A stretch of DNA of 37,581 nucleotides from Burkholderiaceae bacterium (GCA_030157545.1 JAOAUN010000055.1:95517-133097); one strand, 5' to 3'. Counted from the stretch's first letter, positions 1 through 9,759 are shown. Translations and numbers: made by a program. Notes: generated by a model not told the origin, from the sequence alone.

Positions 1-3000
1 TTGATGGCGTACCCCTGAGTGAGAACGCCGCAATTTTACTGGCAGGCCGCCTGCAGGGTTTGTCGCCTGAAGAAGTGCGTGCCGCTTATAAAGAAGCCAT
101 TGCGGTCGACGAACATACGGACTTGAGCACGGCAGACCACAATGTCGCCATCATGGGTCGTGCATTGCAATCTACCAAGGCAGAGCTTGTTGGTGGTACC
201 GACTTCCATGGCAATCTGCGCTACACCACCCAAGTAGAGGCGAGGCTTCAGCAAGTCAGCAATAATGTGGGCACGCTGATTGATAGCCTGAGCCTGATCA
301 AGGCAATTCAGAATGGTCAGCCTTTGCCCATTCTGGCATCTGGCTTGCGTCTTGCAGCTGCCGTCGATTATCTCGATGGTACCCGCGATTTGCCCAATCT
401 CGGCGCAGCAGCCAGTGTGGCGGGTGCGGTGCTATCTCTGTACGGCCTGGCTGATGCATTAAAACGCAATGATGGCGCAGCGGCATTATCTTCGGCTTCC
501 TATGCAGTCTACGGCGTGGCCGAGGCGGCCAATTTCCTGAAAGTGTCCGGCGCTATCTCTCAAGTGCCGGCAGGTCTGGCAGCTGCCGGCCAGAGTATTG
601 GAGCAGCGCTACCGTATATCAATCTGGCCAACAGTCTCGCGCATGGTGATGGAACAGGCGTTGCCATTGCAGTAGTTGATATCGTCATGATTGAAGTGTT
701 GGGTGCTACTGTTCCTGTCATCGGCTGGGCTTATGCCATCTACAGCCTGCTCGACAGCCTGTTTACCGATATCCCCGATCCATGGGGTCATGCGCGTTTC
801 GTCTGGGACGGCAGTAGCTTGCGGATCGAATCTTCCGGTGAAACCGGTGGCAATGAAGCGGTGCACGCCACGCTGGACGCGGTGCTGGCCAGCATGAACG
901 CTTTGATCGAGCGGGTCAGTCAGCAAAATCCCGGTAGCCAGCTCGGCATCATCCCTAACCGCATGCCCGGTCTGGCCATGGATATGGATGGCTATCGTTA
1001 TACCGACATCGATGCCAATAGCGGGCTGGAACATCATCCGGCGCTACGCTTCGATACCTCGGGCCGCCCATACAATGCCGAGCCTGGCAGCCCCGAGTCT
1101 TATCAGTCACTGATCGAAGCCATCATCCGTTCCGGCCTCGCGCGCGAAGCGATTGCGCCACTTTGGGAAGTACAAACTGCACGCATGCAAACCGAAGCTG
1201 GCGATCCGCGTGCGGGCTTGCGTGAGGAAGAACGTGCCGGCCGTGATTCTCAACTGGCGCTGCCGCTGAACGGTACGTTGCAGACTTTCCGTCCGGTTGT
1301 ACTGGATCTGGATGGCGATGGTATTGAAACACTGGCACGCAAAGACGGCGTGCTGTTTGAGATCGATAACTCCGGCTATAAAAAGCAAACCGGCTGGTTG
1401 CAGGGCGATGACGGTTTCCTTGTCATCGACCGCAACTATAACGGCGTTATTGATGCCGGCCGCGAAATGTTCAGCAACAGCGCTGTTGCAATTGCCTTGC
1501 GCGGGCTGGCAGGCATGGCGTGGGTTGATGCGAATTATGACGGCCGTATCGATTCCCGTGATCCGGTCTGGAATGAATTGCGCATCTGGCACGATACGAA
1601 TGCCAATGGCGAACAGGACGCAGGTGAAACCTTGCAGCTGGCAGAGCTCGGCATAAGCGAGCTCAATTACAGCATGGGTACCTATACGCATGACGGTCAG
1701 CTTGCGCAATTGGCCAGCCCTGATATGGAAGCGGACCGTGACGGCCTGCGCGTCAGCGTCGTGCCGCAAGGCATACTGGTGCAAGGCAGCAGCGACGGCA
1801 AACTATCACTGTTGGTCACGCGTATCAACGACAAGACTGCAGTGGAAGCTAACCGCGATGGCTTTGATGGCATTGAAGACGTCGAAGCCATCATCAGCGC
1901 GCCCGATCTGCTGGCCAACGACACGCTCGGTGGATTTGATGGGCGTGCGCTTACGCTCACCGGCTTGACCAATTTCCGGCACGGCAGTGGCTGGATCGAT
2001 ACCAACAACTATGTGCATTTTCAGCCGGAACCAAACTATGCAGGCGAAGGCGCCGGCTTTGATTACATTGCGCAAGCCGGTAACGGACAGACAGGCAGCG
2101 GCAGCGTAGATGTAACGCTGGAAAACATCAACGATGCGCCTACGCTGGGCACGGTCGAACATGTCACGCGTGCTATCTATGGGTACACGAGTCTGGATGA
2201 GTACGACGGTGTCGGCAGCCGTCCGGTCTATCAACCCGGCGCAAGCGCTGACACACCGATTGCAACCGAAGACAGCGGGCAGGGGCGTGTGATCGGTGCA
2301 GACATTGACGACACTGCCGGCACATTGACCTACGAGCTGGTGAATCAGCCGCAATATGGTGCGGTGAGCCTGGATGCAAACGGTCACTTCAACTACACCA
2401 GCTGGAAGCAGCCCGGCGTGGCCAGCGACTTCATCATGGTCAACGGTCAGTACGCGGCCAACAAGGGCGGCACACTGTATTACGGTTCCAGCTTACCGTC
2501 GCCGGCAGTGAACCCGACTTCCGATGTCTTCCAGGTACGTATCACCGATCCGCATGGCGCGAGTGAAGTCGCTTCCATCACTGTACCGCATTACGGGCCG
2601 TATCTGCCGCCCAGCCCGCAAGGCGGTGGCGGCAAAAAACCGATCGCGATTGACCTTGACGGCAACGGCTTTGAATTCGTGAACGTCGATGATTCGTCCA
2701 TCTTCTTTGACGTCACTGGTGATGGCTGGAAGCGCCGTACTGCATGGATTGGTAAAAACGATGGCATGTTGGCTTACGATATTGATGGCGACGGCAAAAT
2801 TGACAAGCCCGGCGAGATCAGCTTTGCCAGTTATAAAGAGGGTGCGCAGAGCGACTTGCAAGGCATGGCCGCATTTGACAGCAACCATGACGGCCTTTTC
2901 GATGCGTACGATGACAAATGGGCGCACTTCGGCATCTGGCGTGACGCCAACCAGAACGGGATCACCGATGCCGGTGAATTGCGCAGCCTGAGCGACATGG

Positions 3001-5603
3001 GCGTACAGGCGGTGCAGTTGCAGAGCGACGGGAAATTCCAAGTCATCAATGGCCAGACTGTGCATGGCATAGGCAGCATCAATATGGTCAATGGCAGTCA
3101 ACTGGCAATGGCGGATGTTAGTCTTGCATTCAGTACGGAGCGTCAAGTGCCACAGGCTGACGGTACGCTAATCACGCGATCGCCGGCGTCGCCTTTTTCC
3201 CCCTCCGGCCAGCGGATCGAAGGGTCCGACGGCAAAGACCTTTTGCTGGGCAATAACGGCAATGACATCATCTCTGCGCAAGCAGGCGACGATCTGATTT
3301 TTGATGATGTCGGCAATGACATCATCGAAGCTGGTGCCGGCAACGATACCGTGTATGCAGGAGCCGATAATGATTTCATCAATGGTGATGATGGAAACGA
3401 CGTCATCTACGCAGGCAAGGGCATCGATCTGGTCATCGGTGGTACTGACGATGATGTAATTCTTACTGAAGACGGCAACGACATTGCCTTCGGCGGCGAT
3501 GGCAATGATTTCATCGCCGGTGGTGCTGGCAATGATGTGCTGTCTGGCGACGCCGGTGACGATCAACTGATGGGTGAAGCCGGCAATGACGCGCTGTTTG
3601 GCCGTGACGGCAATGATCGCATGCTGGGAATGGACGGCGCAGATTTGCTGGATGGCGGTGCAGGCAATGACTGGCTGGATGGTGGTGCTGATATCGACCA
3701 GATGACAGGCGGAACCGGAGACGATACCTATGTTGTCGACAGCACCGCCGATACTGTGAGCGAACTGTCGGACGAGGGAGCGGATACGATACGCACCATG
3801 CTGGCGTTCTATCAATTGGGCGACAATGTAGAGAATCTGATCATGCTGACGCCTGAGCAGATTCAGCAAGCCATGACCGCCATTGGCAACGATCTGGACA
3901 ATAGTCTGACCACCGGAAGCAGTAATGATCAGCTTATTGGTGGTGGCGGAAATGATGTGCTTGACGGTGGCGCAGGTGCCGATCTGATGGCTGGTGGCAG
4001 TGGCAATGATATTTATATCGCCGATAACTTTGCTGACAGCATTCTCGAGAATGCCGACGAAGGCAATGACACCATTAAAGCCAGCGTCAGCTTTACGCTG
4101 GGAGCTGAGGTCGAGAATCTGATTCTGACCGGCAGCGCAGACATCAACGCTTACGGCAACCAGCTCGACAATCAGTTGACAGGCAACAGCGGCAATAACT
4201 TGCTTGATGGCGGCACTGGCGCAGACACCATGACAGGCGGCAGAGGGGACGATATTTATCTGGTCGATCAGGCCGGCGACCAAGTCATTGAGCTCACTGG
4301 CGGGGGAAATGACACCGTCATCACCGGCATCCATTATCAGCCAGGCGAGAATCTTGAAAATCTTATCCTGACTGGGAATGCCAATCTCACTGGCACGGGC
4401 AATGCGTTAAAAAATCTGATCAGTGGCAATGCAGGCATTAACATATTGAGTGGTGGTGACAATGACGACACGCTGATCGGTAACGCCGGCAATGATCTGC
4501 TGGACGGCGGGAACGGCAACGACCTCTACCTATTCAATCAAGGTGATGGCCTTGACCGCATTGCCGACAGCAGCGGCGTTGATCGTCTGCGATTTGGCGC
4601 CGGCCTGACATTTGATCAGGTCACAATACGCATTGTTAATGGCGGCATTGTTAACGCCGGCGCTGTATCAACGGCGCAAGTCCGCTTCCTTGACGTCAGT
4701 GGCGATGAAATCGCGGAGCAGGGTATCGACTTTGCCGTGGAAGCTGACAGTTGCGGCAAACTTCTGCCTTCAATCGAAGAGTTTCAATTTTCCGACGGCA
4801 GTGTGCACTCTTTTGATGACATGCTGGTCAGCGTTAAAACCTTGCGCGCCAGTCCCAGCCAGAGGGAAATCAAAGGCGGGAGCAGTGACGAGATCATCAT
4901 CGGCAGTACACAACCTAATTCCATCATAGCTGGTAGCGGTCATGATGCCATCTACGCCGGCGTTGGCAAAGACAGCATTTTGGCCGGCAATGGCAATGAC
5001 TTCATAGCCGGCGGCAAGGGCGATGACATGATTAGCACTGGTAATGGGAAAAACATCGTCGCCTTCAATCGTGGTGACGGTCGCGATACGCTGATCACCA
5101 GCGCCGGCGCGCTCAACACCTTGTCACTCGGTGGCGGCATCACCCTCAATGATCTGTCGCTCCAGCATGTCGGAAAAGATCTGGTGATTGGTCTGGGGCG
5201 TAGTGACAGCATGACATTGCGCGACTGGTACGCAGGCAATGCCAATCGCAATCTGGTGAACTTGCAGATTATTCAGGAAGCCAAGGCCAACCATAGCACC
5301 AGCCTGCAGATAGAACAGTTCGACTTCAGCAAACTGGTCACGCAATTCGATAGTGCTACTGCGTCCAGGACAATGAACTCCAGTTGGTCCGTCATGAAAG
5401 CCAAGCTCGACACGCATCTGGATACGGACATAGACGGACACATTGCCGCGCTCGGCGGCGACCTGTCCTTTGATTATGCAGCCCATGGAAGCTATACCTT
5501 GTCGCAAAGCGAGGCGGGCAATGTATTGCGCAATCCTGCATTTGGGCTCGTCGCGCAAGGTCATCTTCAACATACGGATAGCGGCGCTTTCCGGGCGAAT
5601 TGA
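1..5603 (+). CDS. Large RTX-type calcium-binding exoprotein, 5' end outside the window
   Basis: The frame is open from base 3, so the true start lies upstream; the first possible internal start is a TTG at 60, from which residues are counted (1847 aa to the TGA at 5601). Visible order: an alanine-rich region with hydrophobic segments (about 120-235, possibly membrane-active), an EF-hand-like block rich in DLDGDG-type motifs (about 413-560), a cadherin/VCBS-like stretch (about 600-850), a second copy of the DLDG block (about 862-990), glycine-rich GGxGxDxU nonapeptides (about 1060-1220), three modules carrying an ENLI motif (near 1258, 1352 and 1433) separated by more nonapeptides, and a last nonapeptide patch (about 1610-1665). 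RTX repeats fold as beta-rolls on calcium outside the cell, and such proteins leave by type I secretion through a C-terminal signal. The HlyD-type gene starts 6 bases downstream. Toxin, adhesin or enzyme cannot be decided; no catalytic motif was recognised. Confidence 0.9.
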   Translation, partial: DGVPLSENAAILLAGRLQGLSPEEVRAAYKEAIAVDEHTDLSTADHNVAIMGRALQSTKAELVGGTDFHGNLRYTTQVEARLQQVSNNVGTLIDSLSLIKAIQNGQPLPILASGLRLAAAVDYLDGTRDLPNLGAAASVAGAVLSLYGLADALKRNDGAAALSSASYAVYGVAEAANFLKVSGAISQVPAGLAAAGQSIGAALPYINLANSLAHGDGTGVAIAVVDIVMIEVLGATVPVIGWAYAIYSLLDSLFTDIPDPWGHARFVWDGSSLRIESSGETGGNEAVHATLDAVLASMNALIERVSQQNPGSQLGIIPNRMPGLAMDMDGYRYTDIDANSGLEHHPALRFDTSGRPYNAEPGSPESYQSLIEAIIRSGLAREAIAPLWEVQTARMQTEAGDPRAGLREEERAGRDSQLALPLNGTLQTFRPVVLDLDGDGIETLARKDGVLFEIDNSGYKKQTGWLQGDDGFLVIDRNYNGVIDAGREMFSNSAVAIALRGLAGMAWVDANYDGRIDSRDPVWNELRIWHDTNANGEQDAGETLQLAELGISELNYSMGTYTHDGQLAQLASPDMEADRDGLRVSVVPQGILVQGSSDGKLSLLVTRINDKTAVEANRDGFDGIEDVEAIISAPDLLANDTLGGFDGRALTLTGLTNFRHGSGWIDTNNYVHFQPEPNYAGEGAGFDYIAQAGNGQTGSGSVDVTLENINDAPTLGTVEHVTRAIYGYTSLDEYDGVGSRPVYQPGASADTPIATEDSGQGRVIGADIDDTAGTLTYELVNQPQYGAVSLDANGHFNYTSWKQPGVASDFIMVNGQYAANKGGTLYYGSSLPSPAVNPTSDVFQVRITDPHGASEVASITVPHYGPYLPPSPQGGGGKKPIAIDLDGNGFEFVNVDDSSIFFDVTGDGWKRRTAWIGKNDGMLAYDIDGDGKIDKPGEISFASYKEGAQSDLQGMAAFDSNHDGLFDAYDDKWAHFGIWRDANQNGITDAGELRSLSDMGVQAVQLQSDGKFQVINGQTVHGIGSINMVNGSQLAMADVSLAFSTERQVPQADGTLITRSPASPFSPSGQRIEGSDGKDLLLGNNGNDIISAQAGDDLIFDDVGNDIIEAGAGNDTVYAGADNDFINGDDGNDVIYAGKGIDLVIGGTDDDVILTEDGNDIAFGGDGNDFIAGGAGNDVLSGDAGDDQLMGEAGNDALFGRDGNDRMLGMDGADLLDGGAGNDWLDGGADIDQMTGGTGDDTYVVDSTADTVSELSDEGADTIRTMLAFYQLGDNVENLIMLTPEQIQQAMTAIGNDLDNSLTTGSSNDQLIGGGGNDVLDGGAGADLMAGGSGNDIYIADNFADSILENADEGNDTIKASVSFTLGAEVENLILTGSADINAYGNQLDNQLTGNSGNNLLDGGTGADTMTGGRGDDIYLVDQAGDQVIELTGGGNDTVITGIHYQPGENLENLILTGNANLTGTGNALKNLISGNAGINILSGGDNDDTLIGNAGNDLLDGGNGNDLYLFNQGDGLDRIADSSGVDRLRFGAGLTFDQVTIRIVNGGIVNAGAVSTAQVRFLDVSGDEIAEQGIDFAVEADSCGKLLPSIEEFQFSDGSVHSFDDMLVSVKTLRASPSQREIKGGSSDEIIIGSTQPNSIIAGSGHDAIYAGVGKDSILAGNGNDFIAGGKGDDMISTGNGKNIVAFNRGDGRDTLITSAGALNTLSLGGGITLNDLSLQHVGKDLVIGLGRSDSMTLRDWYAGNANRNLVNLQIIQEAKANHSTSLQIEQFDFSKLVTQFDSATASRTMNSSWSVMKAKLDTHLDTDIDGHIAALGGDLSFDYAAHGSYTLSQSEAGNVLRNPAFGLVAQGHLQHTDSGAFRAN

Positions 5604-5609
5604 TACCCA

Positions 5610-6944
5610 ATGCGTAATCCTTTGCTGTCCGCTGACGATGCCGAATTCCTGCCTACCCTTTTGGCGATACAGGAGAATCCGCCACCGAAGCTGCCGCGCT
5701 TTATCTTGCTCAGCGTGGCGGCGCTATTCGTCATCCTGCTGTTGTGGGCATGCTTCGGCAAGCTCGATGTTGTCGCATCAGCCGAAGGACGGCTGGTGCC
5801 GCAAACCTGGGTCAAGATCGTGCAGCCGGCCGACGCCGGCATCATCGTCGACATACTGGTGCACGAAGGCCAGCAGGTCAGTGCCGGTGAAGTACTCATG
5901 CGCATGGATGCCGGCATCGTTGATGCCGATGCGCGTGCCATAGCAGGCGAGCTTGAAATCAGGCGATTGCAACTGGCGCGTATTGATGCCGAACTGCGCG
6001 GCCAGCCGCTGGTCATGGCAGCCGGCGATCCACCCGAATTGTTTGCGCAAGTATCGCGCCAGTATCAGGCACACCGGCAAGCGTATACGGATGCGCTCGC
6101 GCAGGAGATTGCCAACTTCGATAAGACACGGCATGACTTGCAGGCGGCGCAAGAAGTGCTGACCAAATTGCGCAAGGTTTTGCCCAGCTACCAGCGCAGC
6201 GCGACTGCATACCAAAAATTAGGACATGATGGTTTTTTCAGCAGTCTGGCAGTCGAAGAAAAGCAGCGCGATCAGCTGGAAAAAGAACAGGACTTGCGCG
6301 CCCAGCAAGCGACCGTAGAGAGCCTGGTTGCCATGCTACAGGTCAGCGAGAAAAAGCTCGCGCAGATTCAGTCTGGTTACCAAAGCGAGTTGCGCAACGA
6401 AAGAGCAGAGACAGATTCAGCGCTGAAAAAATTGCACGAGGAGCAGGAAAAAATCCGTCACAAGTCAGGTTTGCTGGCGTTGCGTGCGCCGCAAGCCGGC
6501 ATCGTCAAGGATCTCGCGACCCATACCACCGGCACTGTCGTCGCTCCCGGCACGATACTGATGTCTCTGGTGCCGCAAAGCGAACCTTTACAGGCCGAAG
6601 TGCTGGTCAAGAATGAAGACATTGGCTTTGTGCACGTCGGTCAGCAGGTACAAATCAAGTTGGCTGCCTATCCGTTTCAAAAATACGGGCTGATCGCCGG
6701 CGCCATAGAACATATAGGGCCGGACACGACAGAGAAAGCTGGATCAGCTGATGTACCTGCCATAGCAGGCTATCGTGCGCTGGTGCGGCTGGAGCGACAG
6801 CAGCTTGAAGTCGACAATGCCATCCTGTCGCTCACGGCAGGCATGCAGATCATGGTCGATATCCATCAGGGGCGGCGCACTGTAATGGCCTATCTGCTGT
6901 CACCGGTACAGAAGGCGTGGCAAGAAGCGGCGCGCGAAAGATAA
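5610..6944 (+). CDS. HlyD-family membrane fusion protein of a type I secretion system
   Basis: This 444-residue protein has the HlyD/PrtE layout: a short cytoplasmic N-terminus, one transmembrane helix (about 31-49), a split lipoyl/barrel-sandwich region (about 55-100, rich in IVDILVHEGQQV-type residues), a long charged region likely to be coiled coil (about 105-290), and a C-terminal beta-barrel ending near 440. The adaptor bridges the inner-membrane ABC exporter and the outer-membrane channel. The ATG at 5610 lies 6 bases after the stop of the RTX gene, so the two are probably cotranscribed and the RTX protein is the likely cargo. No HlyB-type ATPase or TolC-type channel gene follows; they may lie upstream of the window or elsewhere. 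The stop is 5 bases from the stop of the convergent gloA. No Shine-Dalgarno sequence is obvious. Confidence 0.88.
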   Translation: MRNPLLSADDAEFLPTLLAIQENPPPKLPRFILLSVAALFVILLLWACFGKLDVVASAEGRLVPQTWVKIVQPADAGIIVDILVHEGQQVSAGEVLMRMDAGIVDADARAIAGELEIRRLQLARIDAELRGQPLVMAAGDPPELFAQVSRQYQAHRQAYTDALAQEIANFDKTRHDLQAAQEVLTKLRKVLPSYQRSATAYQKLGHDGFFSSLAVEEKQRDQLEKEQDLRAQQATVESLVAMLQVSEKKLAQIQSGYQSELRNERAETDSALKKLHEEQEKIRHKSGLLALRAPQAGIVKDLATHTTGTVVAPGTILMSLVPQSEPLQAEVLVKNEDIGFVHVGQQVQIKLAAYPFQKYGLIAGAIEHIGPDTTEKAGSADVPAIAGYRALVRLERQQLEVDNAILSLTAGMQIMVDIHQGRRTVMAYLLSPVQKAWQEAARER

Positions 6945-6949
6945 GGCTC

Positions 6950-7336
6950 TTAGTGGTCGCGCTCGATCAGCTCAATCTTGTAGCCATCCGGGTCCTGTAT
7001 GAAGGCGATCACGGTATTGCCGCCTTTGACAGGGCCAGCTTCACGCGTCACATTGCCGCCAGCTGCTTTGGCAGATGCGCAGGTCGCTGCCGCATCATCA
7101 ACGCCGATGGCGATGTGACCATAGGCAGTGCCCATGTCGTAGTGATCAACACCGTAGTTGTAGGTCAGCTCGATTTCAGCCTGATGCGGATTGCTCTCAT
7201 AGCCTAGAAACGCCAGCGTGTATTGCTGGTCGGGCCGGTCGGCTTTACGCAGCAGCTGCATGCCCATGACCTTGGTATAGAAATCGATAGAGCGTTGCAG
7301 GTCGCCTACGCGCAGCATGGTGTGGAGGATTCGCAT
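6950..7336 (-). CDS. gloA: Lactoylglutathione lyase (glyoxalase I)
   Basis: This 128-residue protein converts the hemithioacetal of methylglyoxal and glutathione to S-lactoylglutathione in the cytoplasm. Length and sequence match the short, bacterial Ni-dependent GloA class. The four metal ligands fall exactly at the E. coli positions: His5, Glu56, His74 and Glu122. The N-terminus [10 protein letters not shown] is typical, which supports the ATG at 7336. It is the last gene of the long minus-strand run and is separated from the upstream YgjP-like gene by about 70 bases that carry one copy of the REP-like element, so it may have its own promoter. It converges with the hlyD-type gene with only 5 bases between stops. 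Confidence 0.96.
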   Translation of the reverse strand: MRILHTMLRVGDLQRSIDFYTKVMGMQLLRKADRPDQQYTLAFLGYESNPHQAEIELTYNYGVDHYDMGTAYGHIAIGVDDAAATCASAKAAGGNVTREAGPVKGGNTVIAFIQDPDGYKIELIERDH

Positions 7337-7354
7337 TAGTTTCCCTGTTGATCA

Positions 7355-7390
7355 AAAGACGCTGGGTCCCAGTCTTCGTTGGGACGACGG
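7355..7390. repeat. REP-like palindromic element, single copy
   Basis: About 36 bases between gloA and the YgjP-like gene begin AAAGACGCTGGGTCCCAG and end GGGACGACGG. They resemble the elements at 14393-14493 and 18405-18540 in having a GACGCTGG flank, an inner palindrome of the form TCCCAGn..nTGGGA, and a GACGG end. It is a degenerate single copy rather than an inverted pair. Confidence 0.6.
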
Positions 7391-7405
7391 TAAATGTTTA
7401 ACGCT

Positions 7406-8317
7406 CTAAAAAATCGGCAAAGTCTCCGGCGCATGATCCTTCAGCGCCTTCTTCGCCGCCTCAAACTCCGGAAACACCGACTGCACCGTCTCCCAGAATC
7501 GCGGGCTGTGGTTCATTTCGCGCAGATGCGAGAGCTCGTGTGCAATCACATAGTCAATACTGGCCAGCGCAAAATGAATCAAGCGCCAGTTCAAGCGTAT
7601 GCGACCATCAGCAGTGCAAGACCCCCATTGAGTTGTCGCTGAAGACAGCGCGAACTGCTGATAGCTGACGCCGAGTTTTTCAGCGTAAATTGGCAAGCGT
7701 TCTGCAAACAGCCGCTTGGCTTCGGTCTGCAACCAGCCCTGCACGCGGTCTTTCAATTGCTGTTCGGTGGCAGACGCAGGCAGGCTGATATGCAGCTCGC
7801 GGGTCGCTTCATCAAAGCGGATACCGTTACTACCGGTCTCCGCCATCCGCAACGTGATGTCGGTACCGAGATAGGGCAAGGTAGAACCATCACGCCACAC
7901 CATAGGCGGCTTAAGCTGGCGCACTGCGCGCTCGCGTTGCTCGTTGATCTTATTGAAAATCCACTGCTTTTTTTCAGTGATCGCATTTTCGATTTCTGAA
8001 ACCGTCACCCAGCGAGGTGCAGTCACGCGCAAGCCTTCATCATCAATCAGAAAACCGATGGTGCGGCGCTTGGAGCGCAGCAAACGATAATCGAGTACAT
8101 GCGGTTCCAGCCGCAGGCGTCGCATGCCGGAGGCCAGCGGCGTTGCTGGCGCAGCCGTCGTTGTGGCGGTTGTGGCTGGTGCTGTTGATGGAGTTACGGA
8201 TGGAGTTACGGACGGAGCAGGTGCTGCAGTTGGTTCAGCCGGCGCAAATAGGTCGAGCAGCAGCGAGAGCTGGTTCGGGTCTGGCAGTTTTTGGCGAAGA
8301 AACTGTTTCAAAGACAT
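7406..8317 (-). CDS. YgjP-like (DUF45) zinc metallopeptidase-domain protein
   Basis: The open frame reaches 8365, but an ATG at 8317 lies 10 bases after the stop of plsC (8328), whereas the farther start would overlap plsC by 38 bases. From 8317 the protein has 303 residues. A zinc-protease motif HELSHLREMNHSPRFW puts the metal-binding histidines near 260, 264 and 270 with Glu261 as catalytic base, as in the YgjP/DUF45 family, whose cellular substrates are not well defined. An Ala/Thr/Pro/Val low-complexity linker (about residues 32-65) separates a short N-terminal segment from the YgjP domain; it is encoded partly by a tandem repeat of GATGGAGTTACG-type units near 8188-8215 and may vary in length. 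There is no signal peptide, so it is probably cytoplasmic. Confidence 0.82.
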   Translation of the reverse strand: MSLKQFLRQKLPDPNQLSLLLDLFAPAEPTAAPAPSVTPSVTPSTAPATTATTTAAPATPLASGMRRLRLEPHVLDYRLLRSKRRTIGFLIDDEGLRVTAPRWVTVSEIENAITEKKQWIFNKINEQRERAVRQLKPPMVWRDGSTLPYLGTDITLRMAETGSNGIRFDEATRELHISLPASATEQQLKDRVQGWLQTEAKRLFAERLPIYAEKLGVSYQQFALSSATTQWGSCTADGRIRLNWRLIHFALASIDYVIAHELSHLREMNHSPRFWETVQSVFPEFEAAKKALKDHAPETLPIF

Positions 8318-8327
8318 GAGATCCCGC

Positions 8328-9095
8328 TTATCTTGCAGCTGGTTTTCCGGCGGATTTCCTGGCATAGGCGTCGGGTGTGATGACGCGCATTTCGGATTCT
8401 ATCCAATTTTCGACCTGATGCATTAACTCCTGCGCAGTCAGTCCTTGCGGCGCAATTGGTTTGCCAATCGAGACCGTGATGAGACCTGGTGTTTTGACAA
8501 AGGCATTCCGCGGCCAGCAGTCGCCGGAGTTCATGGCAATCGGCACCACAGGCGTCTTCGTACCTATTGCCAGATGCGCACCGCCGCCTTTGTAATTGCC
8601 TTGCCCGCCGACTTTCGTGCGGGTCCCTTCGGGGAACATGATGACCCACTGGCCGTCATCAAGACGCTGCTTGCCGGTGGCGATGACTTGCGCCATTGCA
8701 TCGCGTCCTTTGCTGCGGTCGATTGCAATCATGCGCAGCATTGCCAGACCCCAGCCGAAAAAAGGCACCATCAACAATTCTTTCTTGAATACGAAAATCA
8801 GCGGGCGCGGCATCAGGCAAATATAAAAAATGGTCTCCCAAGCCGACTGATGCTTCGACAGCAGGATCACCGGCGCGTCCGGCAAATTTTCATAGCCCTT
8901 GACCTGATAGCGGATGCCGCAGATGTGGCGCGCAGCCCAGATCACGAAGACATTCCAGCGCGAGATGGCCCAGTAGCGCTTGCGGTAGGGCAGGGCGATG
9001 AACACGAAGCAGCACAGCAGCGCCCAGATGACAGTGGCGACAGTCAGTACAGCAGCAAACAATAGTGATCGCAGAAACAGGCCAGCGCGTGACAT
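8328..9095 (-). CDS. plsC: 1-acyl-sn-glycerol-3-phosphate acyltransferase
   Basis: The protein acylates lysophosphatidic acid to phosphatidic acid at the inner membrane. It has an N-terminal hydrophobic segment (about residues 8-35) and the PlsC acceptor motif FPEGTR with the following KGGGAHLA block. Motif I reads HQSAWE, so the second catalytic-dyad position is Glu rather than the usual Asp of HX4D; I believe this variant is common in Burkholderiales, but this is from memory. Three starts are possible: TTG 9113, ATG 9110 and ATG 9095. I chose 9095 (255 aa) because GGAG lies 5 bases before it and nothing similar precedes the others. It lies between gmhB and the YgjP-like gene with very short gaps, so it is probably in one operon with them. 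Confidence 0.9.
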   Translation of the reverse strand: MSRAGLFLRSLLFAAVLTVATVIWALLCCFVFIALPYRKRYWAISRWNVFVIWAARHICGIRYQVKGYENLPDAPVILLSKHQSAWETIFYICLMPRPLIFVFKKELLMVPFFGWGLAMLRMIAIDRSKGRDAMAQVIATGKQRLDDGQWVIMFPEGTRTKVGGQGNYKGGGAHLAIGTKTPVVPIAMNSGDCWPRNAFVKTPGLITVSIGKPIAPQGLTAQELMHQVENWIESEMRVITPDAYARKSAGKPAAR

Positions 9096-9113
9096 CGACA
9101 CTCCATCCATCAA

Positions 9114-9707
9114 TTATTTTTTCTTTTGCAGGGCAGCGCGGGCTGCATCGACTGTCTCTGCAGACAGCAGGTCATTGTGCAGTAATCTGTCGACAACAGC
9201 CGCCAGATTTTGAAACACGACGGTGCCGGGTGGCAGACCGCCTTTTTCCAGCGTTTTCGATCCTTTGCCCGTCATCACCAGATGCGGCGCGCACCCGACC
9301 ATGAAGCCGGCCTGCAGGTCGCGCAGTGAATCGCCAACGATGGGAATATTTTTAAGCGGCGTCTCGAAACGCCGGCCTATCTCTTGCAGCATGCCCGGTT
9401 TGGGCTTGCGGCAATCGCAGTTTTCATCCGCGGCGTGCGGGCAGAAAAATATCGCATCTATCCGTGCGCCGACAGCTTGCGCCGACGTATGCAGCTTGTG
9501 ATGAATCGCGTTCAGAGTCTTCATGTCAAACAGACCGCGCGCCATACCCGCCTGATTGGTCGCCACCGCGACCCGGTACCCATACTGGTTCAGGCGCGCA
9601 ATTGCTTCCAGCGAGCCGGGAATGGGATGCCATTCGGCAGGCGACTTGATATAGGCATCCGAATCGAAATTAATGACGCCATCGCGGTCCAGAATAATTA
9701 GCTTCAT
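9114..9707 (-). CDS. gmhB: D-glycero-beta-D-manno-heptose-1,7-bisphosphate 7-phosphatase
   Basis: This HAD-superfamily phosphatase of ADP-heptose synthesis (LPS inner core) has the signature DRDGVIN with nucleophile Asp7 and acid/base Asp9, and the GmhB-specific zinc loop with CPHAADENCDC (one His and three Cys ligands) followed by RKPKPGM. The ATG at 9707 gives 197 residues and begins MKLIILDRDG as expected; a longer frame to 9728 would add seven unsupported residues. The stop abuts the alternative starts of plsC, pointing to one transcript. The glyS-gmhB-plsC order is common in betaproteobacteria. Confidence 0.93.
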   Translation of the reverse strand: MKLIILDRDGVINFDSDAYIKSPAEWHPIPGSLEAIARLNQYGYRVAVATNQAGMARGLFDMKTLNAIHHKLHTSAQAVGARIDAIFFCPHAADENCDCRKPKPGMLQEIGRRFETPLKNIPIVGDSLRDLQAGFMVGCAPHLVMTGKGSKTLEKGGLPPGTVVFQNLAAVVDRLLHNDLLSAETVDAARAALQKKK

Positions 9708-9759
9708 AGGCTGCTCTCGCGGCTGCAATCAGTGCTGCAATCAGGCGCAATCAGAAAAA

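Noticed and set aside
3168..4334. Open frame of 388 codons on the minus strand opposite the RTX repeats
   Set aside because: It is the mirror of the repeated Gly/Asp/Asn codons of the RTX region; the product is a repetitive Ile/Ala/Val-rich string with no domain and no ribosome-binding site.
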